A stretch of 5,431 nt of DNA from Pseudomonadota bacterium (GTDB lineage: Bacteria > SAR324 > NAC60-12): contig JACNKY010000373.1 in the NCBI GenBank assembly GCA_014381795.1, forward strand, positions 1 to 5,431, written 5' to 3'. Position 1 is the first letter of the stretch. Every line of letters begins with the position of its first letter. The notes under the pieces were generated by a model. That model saw only the letters and a program-made list of their open reading frames with translations, had not been told where the DNA came from and searched no databases. The translations under genes and the position numbers were made by a program. This document shows positions 1 through 4,991 of the stretch, in pieces.

Positions 1-14
1 ATGCTCACAATCCT

Positions 15-51
15 CTTGCCAAAAGTAGAACAAATTTTATTTTATGGCAAG
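15..51. repeat. 7-bp inverted repeat CTTGCCA / TGGCAAG
   Basis: CTTGCCA at 15-21 is matched exactly by its reverse complement TGGCAAG at 45-51, with 23 bases between. The stem can be lengthened by AAA (22-24) with TTT (41-43) if A44 is bulged out. GGCAA is also repeated directly at 46-55. It could be the hairpin of a terminator for a gene left of the window, but no clean T-run follows, so its role is unknown. Confidence 0.35.
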
Positions 52-73
52 GCAATTCAATGAGCTGTTATAC

Positions 74-128
74 TTTCTCAGCCGGTAATGAATGAAACAA
101 TTTGATACACCCTGTTACTGCTGAGAAA
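74..128. repeat. 9-bp perfect inverted repeat TTTCTCAGC / GCTGAGAAA with inner stem
   Basis: TTTCTCAGC (74-82) and GCTGAGAAA (120-128) are exact reverse complements separated by 37 bases. Past a small asymmetric internal loop (83-84 against 119), GTAA (85-88) pairs with TTAC (115-118). This gives 13 pairs in two blocks. It could be an RNA hairpin in a leader or downstream of an unseen gene, or a protein-binding site. No T-run typical of an intrinsic terminator follows directly. The function is unknown. Confidence 0.45.
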
Positions 129-147
129 ACTATTTAATAATGTTTTC
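125..147. repeat. 6-bp hairpin GAAAAC / GTTTTC overlapping the previous repeat
   Basis: GAAAAC (125-130) and GTTTTC (142-147) flank an 11-base AT loop. CT (121-122) can add to AG (148-149) if GA (123-124) is bulged. The left arm shares bases 125-128 with the right arm of the 74-128 stem, so the two hairpins cannot form together. Overlapping stems of this kind occur in attenuators, but AT-rich composition makes chance a real alternative. Confidence 0.3.
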
Positions 148-171
148 AGTTAAAATATGTTTCCATGTAAT

Positions 172-184
172 TCATAATTTATGA
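172..184. promoter_or_regulatory. Palindromic candidate operator
   Basis: TCATAA (172-177) and TTATGA (179-184) form a perfect 13-base palindrome around a central T. It lies about 48 bases upstream of the candidate -10 element of the lipoprotein gene. That position and symmetry would suit a dimeric regulator. No known consensus was recognised, and the AT content makes the match weak evidence. Confidence 0.25.
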
Positions 185-208
185 TCCTCATTTATAAAGT
201 GAACAGCC

Positions 209-237
209 TTCTCTTTTAGTACATCTGGTGATATGAT
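209..237 (+). promoter_or_regulatory. Possible extended -10 promoter for the lipoprotein gene
   Basis: TATGAT (232-237) matches the sigma-70 -10 consensus at five of six bases. It is preceded by TG at 229-230 with one base between, which makes an extended -10. The hexamer 17 bases upstream (TTCTCT, 209-214) is a poor -35. A start site near 244 would give a leader of about 32 bases. No Shine-Dalgarno sequence is visible before the ATG at 276. This is inference from consensus only. Confidence 0.33.
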
Positions 238-275
238 AATTCGAAACTTTTTTACCATAAACAATTTTCTCTAAA

Positions 276-1112
276 ATGAAAAAAATAATTCTATTCTCTT
301 TATTACTGTTTATAATTACAGCTTGTACAACAACAAAATTTGTTTATGACTATGGAGATAAATTTGTGTCCTGGCAGTTGGACTCTTATTTTGAGCTGAA
401 TGATGAACAGGAAGACTTTGTGGAAGAAAGAATGAAAATACACCTTGAATGGCACCGTGCGGAAGAACTTCCACGCTATAAACGCTTTTTAACTGATATT
501 CAAAGCAGGGGGGAAGACGGGCTTACAATGAGCGAACTGGACGATGGTTTTTCTAGATTTGAAGCAAAACAACGGCGCACATTTGAAAGGCTTATTCCTG
601 ATGCAGCTTTTTTCTTGACAAAATTAAGCGCGGAACAGATCAATAATCTGGAACGCAAAATGGCTGAAGAAAATGAGGAGATGCTCGAAAAAGTTGAAAA
701 CAGACATGAGTTGATTCAGGAACGCCGGGAAGAATTTTTGGAGGAGATGGAAGACTGGTTTGGAGAATTTGATCCAGTGCAACTGGTACAAATTAATAAA
801 TGGCAAACAGAATGGTATACAGAATCCTCTGAACCCATTGAGAGGAGGATGGAGTACCGTCTGAAATCACAGACTCAAATATTGGCTTTACTGCGTTCTT
901 TTCCGGATAAGTTGACTTTTGAAAAATGGCTGAGTGAGTGGACTAGAAGCTGGGGTCGAGAGATAAATTCTGCCAGAGACGCTAGAATCCTAAGGAACAA
1001 AAAGAGAATTTTGCAGGTTGATAAATTTATTACGCCTGAACAACGTCTGCACGCAATTCGTGAATTGGATGATTGGGTGGAAATACTAGAAGAGACAATT
1101 ACAAATCACTAA
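276..1112 (+). CDS. DUF6279-type outer membrane lipoprotein, function unknown
   Basis: This is a 278-residue exported lipoprotein. Residues 1-16 are a lipoprotein signal peptide (MKK, then a hydrophobic stretch) ending in lipobox ITAC, with Cys17 as the lipidated residue. Thr18 at position +2 is not the Asp retention signal, so sorting to the outer membrane is expected. The mature part is highly charged and helical. Its YDYGDKFVSWQLDSYFELNDEQ-like start (about 24-45), the following LEWHRAEELPRYKRFL segment (57-72) and several Trp residues resemble the DUF6279 lipoproteins of proteobacteria, whose function is not known. Residues 120-160 are Glu/Arg/Lys-rich and may form a coiled coil. Four short motifs resemble the LTxxQ helix caps of Spy/CpxP chaperones: LNDEQ (41-45), LSAEQ (117-121), FDPVQ (165-169) and ITPEQ (252-256). 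The start is supported by the signal peptide, although no Shine-Dalgarno sequence precedes it. The gene stands apart from the downstream operon by 97 bases. The family call is from memory of the pattern. Confidence 0.82.
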   Translation: MKKIILFSLLLFIITACTTTKFVYDYGDKFVSWQLDSYFELNDEQEDFVEERMKIHLEWHRAEELPRYKRFLTDIQSRGEDGLTMSELDDGFSRFEAKQRRTFERLIPDAAFFLTKLSAEQINNLERKMAEENEEMLEKVENRHELIQERREEFLEEMEDWFGEFDPVQLVQINKWQTEWYTESSEPIERRMEYRLKSQTQILALLRSFPDKLTFEKWLSEWTRSWGREINSARDARILRNKKRILQVDKFITPEQRLHAIRELDDWVEILEETITNH

Positions 1113-1145
1113 AGTTGTATACGTCGAATTGTCTAGACTTTTCTT
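1093..1145 (+). terminator. Weak terminator-like hairpin spanning the lipoprotein stop codon
   Basis: AGACAATT (1093-1100) and AATTGTCT (1127-1134) are perfect reverse complements. Inside them, ACAA (1101-1104) pairs with TTGT (1115-1118), leaving 1119-1126 as a bulge. A T-rich run (CTTTTCTT, 1138-1145) follows. The stem is AT-rich and includes the last codons of the gene, with the TAA in the loop, so termination would be weak at best. The right arm is also part of an 8-base palindrome, GTCTAGAC (1131-1138), which could instead be a protein-binding site. Confidence 0.32.
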
Positions 1146-1171
1146 GATATTTCGCAAATACTGATTTTAAT
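1144..1171 (+). promoter_or_regulatory. Sigma-70-like promoter for the metK operon
   Basis: TTGATA (1144-1149) matches the -35 consensus at five of six bases. TTTAAT (1166-1171) matches the -10 at five of six, with a 16-base spacer. A start near 1178 would give a leader of about 32 bases before metK. This is the best promoter candidate in the only sizeable gap upstream of the five-gene cluster. The AT-rich surroundings raise the chance of a false match. Confidence 0.45.
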
Positions 1172-1209
1172 GTAATTTAAAAATATTAACTTAATTCAAA
1201 AAAAAAGCT

Positions 1210-2373
1210 ATGAGCGAAATGTTATTTACTTCCGAAAGTGTAACTGAGGGGCATCCCGACAAAATTTCTGATCAGATTTCAGATGCAATCCTGGACGCGA
1301 TGCTGGAGCAGGACTCTGGCAGCAGAGTAGCCTGTGAAACTCTGGTAACAACCGGTATGGTTGTTGTAGCCGGTGAAGTAACAACCAAAGCATGGGTTGA
1401 CATGCAGAAAGTTGTACGGGATACAGTCAAAGCAATCGGCTATACCGATTCCAACATGGGTTTTGATTTTAACACTTGTGCTGTACTGATAAGTTTGGAT
1501 AAACAGTCTCCAGATATTGCTCAGGGTGTTAACGAAGGTGAAGGCGCGCATACTGAACAGGGTGCAGGTGACCAGGGACTGATGTTTGGTTACGCATGTG
1601 ATGAAACTCCGGAACTGATGCCTCTTCCGATTCAGTTAGCACACCGTTTGACCGAACGACTTTCACATGTCCGTAAAGACGGGACATTGAATTACCTGCG
1701 TCCGGATGGGAAATCCCAGGTAACTGTGCGTTATGTTGACGGCAAACCTGTATCTGTAGAAGCGGTTGTAATCAGTACACAACATGCAGAGGATGTGACT
1801 CAGGAACAACTGCATGAAGATATCTTGAAACATGTTATTAAATATGTGATTCCTGAAAAATATTTAGGTGATTCCACACAATACCATATCAATCCGACAG
1901 GAGTATTTGTAATCGGCGGACCACAAGGAGACTGCGGTTTGACAGGAAGAAAAATTATTGTGGATACCTACGGCGGAATGGGACGTCACGGAGGCGGCGC
2001 CTTTTCCGGAAAAGATCCATCAAAGGTAGACCGCTCAGCTGCCTACGCTGCGCGTCATGTCGCAAAAAATGTGGTCGCCGCAGGTTTGGCTTCACGTTGT
2101 GAAGTACAGTTAGCATACGCGATTGGCGTAGCGGAACCGGTTTCTGTTTCTGTAGAGACTTTTGGTACTAATAAAATTGAAGATTCAAAAATCATCGAAT
2201 TGATTCGTAGAAATTTTGAATTGAAACCTGCAGGGCTGATTCGTGAACTCAACCTGTTGCGCCCAATTTACCAGAAAACAGCGGCTTACGGACATTTCGG
2301 ACGTGAACTTCCGGAATTCACCTGGGAAGCAACCGACAAAGAAAATGATCTGAGAATTCAGGCAGGATTGTAA
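1210..2373 (+). CDS. metK: S-adenosylmethionine synthase (methionine adenosyltransferase)
   Basis: This cytoplasmic enzyme makes S-adenosylmethionine from methionine and ATP, releasing phosphate and diphosphate. It supplies the main methyl donor. The 387-residue length is close to that of E. coli MetK (384), and similarity is visible end to end. The N-terminal [20 protein letters not shown] segment (6-25) holds His15 and Asp17 for ATP and Mg. Both family signatures are present: [11 protein letters not shown] (118-128) and GGGAFSGKD (261-269). DCGLTGRKI (241-249), [12 protein letters not shown] (272-283) and the C-terminal [10 protein letters not shown] (357-366) are also intact. The start matches the family N-terminus. 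There is no Shine-Dalgarno sequence; the ATG is preceded by nine A residues (1198-1206) and GCT. It is the first gene of a five-gene cluster, and ptsH begins three bases after its stop. No SAM riboswitch was recognised in the short leader. Confidence 0.98.
   Translation: MSEMLFTSESVTEGHPDKISDQISDAILDAMLEQDSGSRVACETLVTTGMVVVAGEVTTKAWVDMQKVVRDTVKAIGYTDSNMGFDFNTCAVLISLDKQSPDIAQGVNEGEGAHTEQGAGDQGLMFGYACDETPELMPLPIQLAHRLTERLSHVRKDGTLNYLRPDGKSQVTVRYVDGKPVSVEAVVISTQHAEDVTQEQLHEDILKHVIKYVIPEKYLGDSTQYHINPTGVFVIGGPQGDCGLTGRKIIVDTYGGMGRHGGGAFSGKDPSKVDRSAAYAARHVAKNVVAAGLASRCEVQLAYAIGVAEPVSVSVETFGTNKIEDSKIIELIRRNFELKPAGLIRELNLLRPIYQKTAAYGHFGRELPEFTWEATDKENDLRIQAGL
2364..2367 (+). promoter_or_regulatory. 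Ribosome binding site for ptsH inside metK
   Basis: AGGA lies in the last codons of metK, nine bases before the ptsH ATG. It supports that start and suggests that translation of ptsH is coupled to the end of metK. Confidence 0.5.
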
Positions 2374-2376
2374 AAT

Positions 2377-2646
2377 ATGGTTAGTCAGGATATTTTGATC
2401 ATCAACCGTCTTGGGCTGCACGCACGTGCCGCGGCTCAATTGGTACGTTTGGCCAATGAATATCCTTGTGAGATACGTATTGATAAAGCAGGACAAGTCT
2501 CTGATGCAAAATCCGTCATGCAGGTCCTGATGCTTGGCGCTACCGATGGTACTGCTCTTAAAGTCAGTGCTGACGGTGAGCGGGAGGAAGAAGCCTTAAA
2601 AGCTGTTGTTGACTTGTTTGCGGCACGTTTCAATGAGCTGGAATGA
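2377..2646 (+). CDS. ptsH: Phosphocarrier protein HPr
   Basis: HPr is a small cytoplasmic protein that takes phosphate from PEP via enzyme I on a histidine and passes it to EIIA proteins. At 89 residues it has the usual family length. The active-site motif GLHARAA (13-19) places the phosphorylated His at 15, with Arg17 beside it. The second site is also intact: Ser46 lies in DAKSVMQVLMLGA (43-55), the context that HPr kinase/phosphorylase recognises. The organism may therefore carry HprK, although it is not in this window. No enzyme I or EII gene adjoins, so a regulatory role, as in nitrogen-type PTS systems, is as plausible as sugar uptake. It follows metK by three bases, and its TGA overlaps the aroE ATG in the sequence ATGA (2643-2646), so the two are probably translationally coupled. 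An NPr-type paralogue is the main alternative name. Confidence 0.93.
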   Translation: MVSQDILIINRLGLHARAAAQLVRLANEYPCEIRIDKAGQVSDAKSVMQVLMLGATDGTALKVSADGEREEEALKAVVDLFAARFNELE

Positions 2647-3488
2647 CGAAAATTATAAGTGGAACAACCAGGATTTACGGCATAATCGGTTATCCTGTGG
2701 AACATTCATTTTCCCCACGGATGCATAATGCGGCATTTTCCGCATTGAAAATGGATGCCCGTTACCTGGCCTTTCCGGTAAAACAGGAGCAGGTTCAGCA
2801 GGCTCTTGAAGGAATCCGGGTGCTGAATATTTCCGGAGTAAACGTAACAGTTCCGCACAAAAGTTCTGTAATTCCTTACCTTGACGAAGTTACACCCCTT
2901 GCGAAAAAGCTTGGCGCAGTTAACACAATCCTGAATGTGGAGGGTCGTCTCAGCGGAACCAACACAGATATTTCCGGATTTGTCCGCTCACTGGGAGCTT
3001 TAAAATTTTCTCCAAAAAACAAAAATGTTGCGGTGCTCGGAGCAGGCGGATCAGCACGTGCTGTGCTGGCGGGACTTGCAGATGCAGGTGCATCACGGAT
3101 CCTGATTCATAACAGGACTGCCGGACGTGCGGAAAGTTTAGTGACAGAATTTTCTCACAATTTCCCTGAAACTCAACTGACCGCTGTTTCACTGCAAACT
3201 GTTCAGGATTCAAATTTGGATCTGCTGGTCAACACAACTACAGTCGGCATGGAGTCAGACGAAAGTCCGCTGGATTTGAGTCAGTGTGTAAAAATTGAGC
3301 ATGTGCTGGATCTGATTTACAGTCCTGCAAAAACAAGACTTCTCAGCCAAGCGGAAGAGCTTAGCATTCCTGCGGTCAATGGTTCAGGCATGCTCTTGTA
3401 TCAAGGTTGTGACGCATTCACCTTCTGGACAGGCAAACCTGCTCCGGAAAATGTGATGCGTGAACAACTGCTTAACCTGCTTGAATGA
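2643..3488 (+). CDS. aroE: Shikimate dehydrogenase (NADP+)
   Basis: This enzyme reduces 3-dehydroshikimate to shikimate with NADPH in the chorismate pathway to aromatic amino acids and folate. The protein is 281 residues, slightly longer than E. coli AroE (272). The substrate domain holds SFSPRMHNAAF (22-32; Ser22 and Ser24), NVTVPHK (67-73; catalytic Lys73), GAVNT (91-95; Asn94) and TNTD (106-109; catalytic Asp109). The cofactor domain has the Rossmann loop GAGGSARA (133-140) and NRTAGR (157-162), whose Arg158, Thr159 and Arg162 fit the NADP-binding pattern of AroE rather than an NAD-preferring YdiB type. NTTTVGM (197-203), YSPAKTRLL (226-234) and NGSGMLLYQG (246-255; Gln254) complete the family set. 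The start overlaps the ptsH stop by four bases. Only a weak GAG (2635-2637) precedes it, so initiation probably depends on coupling to ptsH. Confidence 0.96.
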   Translation: MTKIISGTTRIYGIIGYPVEHSFSPRMHNAAFSALKMDARYLAFPVKQEQVQQALEGIRVLNISGVNVTVPHKSSVIPYLDEVTPLAKKLGAVNTILNVEGRLSGTNTDISGFVRSLGALKFSPKNKNVAVLGAGGSARAVLAGLADAGASRILIHNRTAGRAESLVTEFSHNFPETQLTAVSLQTVQDSNLDLLVNTTTVGMESDESPLDLSQCVKIEHVLDLIYSPAKTRLLSQAEELSIPAVNGSGMLLYQGCDAFTFWTGKPAPENVMREQLLNLLE

Positions 3489-3505
3489 ATATTTCTTAAA
3501 AATAT
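3489..3505 (+). repeat. AT-only 6-bp hairpin before xseA
   Basis: ATATTT (3489-3494) and AAATAT (3500-3505) pair across a five-base loop and fill almost the whole aroE-xseA gap, ending two bases before the xseA ATG. No Shine-Dalgarno sequence is present in this gap. Six A-T pairs make a very weak structure, so it is unlikely to terminate transcription, but it might modulate initiation at xseA. Confidence 0.3.
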
Positions 3506-3506
3506 C

Positions 3507-4982
3507 ATGCAGATTCCTTTTGAAGTCGATCCTCCTGAAAAAGTCGAAAAAGGCGCCGAAAAATCCGAAACTGTAAATCCGCAGAATCTACAAAGACAGC
3601 AAAGTCCGCAAAGCCCTCAGGAACCTGCAACAAAACATCCACATAAACCACTCACAGTTACCAAGCTGACTCGTCAGATCACGCTACTGCTCGAAGGTAA
3701 ATTTCGCTCATTGACCGTTGAGGCGGAATTGTCAAACGTTAAAAAAGCAGCCTCCGGACACTGGTATTTTAGCCTCAAGGATGATCAGTCACAAATTCGT
3801 GTTGTGATGTTCCGTAACGCCGCTGCCGGATTACGTTTTGAACCGGAAAACGGCCTTGAAGTAGTGGTACAAGGTAACCTCACTGTTTATCAACTGCGCG
3901 GTGAATATCAGCTCATGGTTTCTTCAATGGAACCCAAAGGTCTGGGTGCTCTTCAACTGGCTTTTGAACAACTGAAGGCTAAACTTGAAGCGGAAGGATT
4001 ATTTGCCCCAGAACACAAACTTCCCATCCCTTTTTTACCGCGAAAAATTGGAATTGTGACTTCATCCACTGGTGCAGTAATTCACGATATGCTGACTGTG
4101 CTGAAACGTAGATTCCCGGGGATTCCTGTGCTGTTTTTTCCGGCTGCGGTGCAGGGTGAGACAGCCGCTCCCTCACTGGTGGAAGGCATAGGTCACCTGA
4201 ACTCTCTTGGTGAGTCAGCACAGCTTGACGTTTTGATAGTAGGTAGAGGCGGAGGTTCCATGGAAGATTTATGGGCCTTCAATGATGAGAAATTAGCGAG
4301 AGCAATTTTTGCCTCTGAGATACCTGTCATTTCCGCAGTTGGACACGAAACAGATTTCACGATAGCCGATTTTGTAAGTGACTTACGGGCTCCCACTCCT
4401 TCTGCAGCGTTGGAACTTGCGGTACCGAACAAACAGGATTTAAAGTACAATGTTAGTCAAAAACAGGAACGGCTGCAGCGTACGTTACTTCATTTGTTGG
4501 AGCGCCTACGTGAAAATTATGAAGCGTTGCTGCGGAGATTAGCTTCACCATCAGCCGCGCTCAGGCAATATGCTCAGCGTGTAGATGACCTTGATTCACT
4601 GCTGCATGAAAGGACAAAGCATCAACTGGAAAATCTGCGTAATAGAACTTCCGGAATTGCGGATAAACTTTTTCTGCTCAGTCCGGAACGTGAATTGTCT
4701 GTACACCTGCATAACCTGAAAATTCTGCAAGAACGTTTAATTCGCGCGGTCGACATTTTACATAAAAAACAGAGCGATTCCGTCCAACAACAGATGGATT
4801 TGCTTGACAGTCTCAGCCCGCTTTCTGTGATGCATCGTGGATACAGTGTCGCGCTGGACGATAAAGGTAAATCACTGCGCTCTGTAAAAGAGGTTCATTC
4901 AGGAGAAGAATTGCAGGTGCGTCTGGAAGATGGTACCCTGCAGACAAAAGTGGTGTCCGTTAAAACCAAACAAAAAAATTGA
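3507..4982 (+). CDS. xseA: Exodeoxyribonuclease VII large subunit
   Basis: XseA is the catalytic subunit of exonuclease VII, which with several XseB subunits degrades single-stranded DNA from both ends in repair. The protein has 491 residues; E. coli XseA has about 456. After a Pro/Gln/Lys/Glu-rich N-terminal tail (1-47) comes the OB-fold DNA-binding domain (about 48-143, with SGHWYFSLKD at 83-92). The catalytic domain follows, with HDMLTVLKRR (193-202), VGRGGGSMEDLWAFND (245-260) and SAVGHETDFTIADF (276-289). Asp194, Arg247, His280 and Asp283 align with E. coli Asp155, Arg205, His238 and Asp241, which are important for activity. A long helical, coiled-coil region (about 305-435) should bind XseB. 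The C-terminal LSPLSVMHRGYSVA (436-449) is typical. The extra tail cannot be removed by choosing a later start: no in-frame ATG, GTG or TTG occurs until inside the OB fold. xseB is not adjacent; gloB follows after nine bases. Confidence 0.97.
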   Translation: MQIPFEVDPPEKVEKGAEKSETVNPQNLQRQQSPQSPQEPATKHPHKPLTVTKLTRQITLLLEGKFRSLTVEAELSNVKKAASGHWYFSLKDDQSQIRVVMFRNAAAGLRFEPENGLEVVVQGNLTVYQLRGEYQLMVSSMEPKGLGALQLAFEQLKAKLEAEGLFAPEHKLPIPFLPRKIGIVTSSTGAVIHDMLTVLKRRFPGIPVLFFPAAVQGETAAPSLVEGIGHLNSLGESAQLDVLIVGRGGGSMEDLWAFNDEKLARAIFASEIPVISAVGHETDFTIADFVSDLRAPTPSAALELAVPNKQDLKYNVSQKQERLQRTLLHLLERLRENYEALLRRLASPSAALRQYAQRVDDLDSLLHERTKHQLENLRNRTSGIADKLFLLSPERELSVHLHNLKILQERLIRAVDILHKKQSDSVQQQMDLLDSLSPLSVMHRGYSVALDDKGKSLRSVKEVHSGEELQVRLEDGTLQTKVVSVKTKQKN

Positions 4983-4986
4983 GGTG
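4981..4986 (+). promoter_or_regulatory. Strong ribosome binding site for gloB
   Basis: GAGGTG overlaps the last two bases of the xseA stop codon and lies five bases before the gloB ATG (seven from GAGG). It is the clearest Shine-Dalgarno sequence in the window and fixes the gloB start at 4992. Confidence 0.65.
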
Positions 4987-4991
4987 TGTTT

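Larger units (their letters stand above)
1..275. other. AT-rich intergenic region with inverted repeats, no supportable gene
   Basis: No convincing coding region was found on either strand. Two short frames are open from the left edge and stop at 61-63 (TGA) and 93-95 (TGA). Either could be the tail of an upstream gene, but too little is present to judge. The stretch holds a 7-bp inverted repeat (15-21/45-51), a 9-bp inverted repeat (74-82/120-128), a 6-bp hairpin that competes with it (125-130/142-147), a 13-base palindrome (172-184) and a possible promoter just before the lipoprotein gene. These look more like regulatory or termination signals than degraded coding sequence. AT-rich DNA also yields such repeats by chance. 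Confidence 0.6.

Noticed and set aside
1..95. Open frames at the left edge (ending at 61-63 and 93-95) as the 3' end of an upstream gene
   Set aside because: Only 20-30 codons are visible, the encoded residues resemble no family I recognise, and two frames are equally open, so no gene can be supported.
1113..1209. SAM riboswitch in the metK leader
   Set aside because: The gap is under 100 bases and very AT-rich. I find none of the conserved helices of the SAM riboswitch classes, and the likely transcribed leader is only about 32 bases. A covariance-model search would settle it.
1279..1551. Minus-strand open frame of 90 codons inside metK
   Set aside because: It lies wholly within a clear metK coding region, has Cys/Phe/Tyr-rich unlikely composition, and matches no family, so it is an antisense shadow.
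2436..2705. Minus-strand open frame across ptsH and the start of aroE
   Set aside because: It is antisense to two well-supported genes and shows no recognisable domain or ribosome binding site.
3489..3506. Transcription terminator between aroE and xseA
   Set aside because: The inverted repeat is only six A-T pairs, with no GC stem and no T-run after it, so it cannot be expected to stop transcription.
4193..4450. Minus-strand open frames within xseA (also 3979-4221)
   Set aside because: They are complementary to the most conserved catalytic part of xseA. The open frame follows from codon bias on the coding strand.
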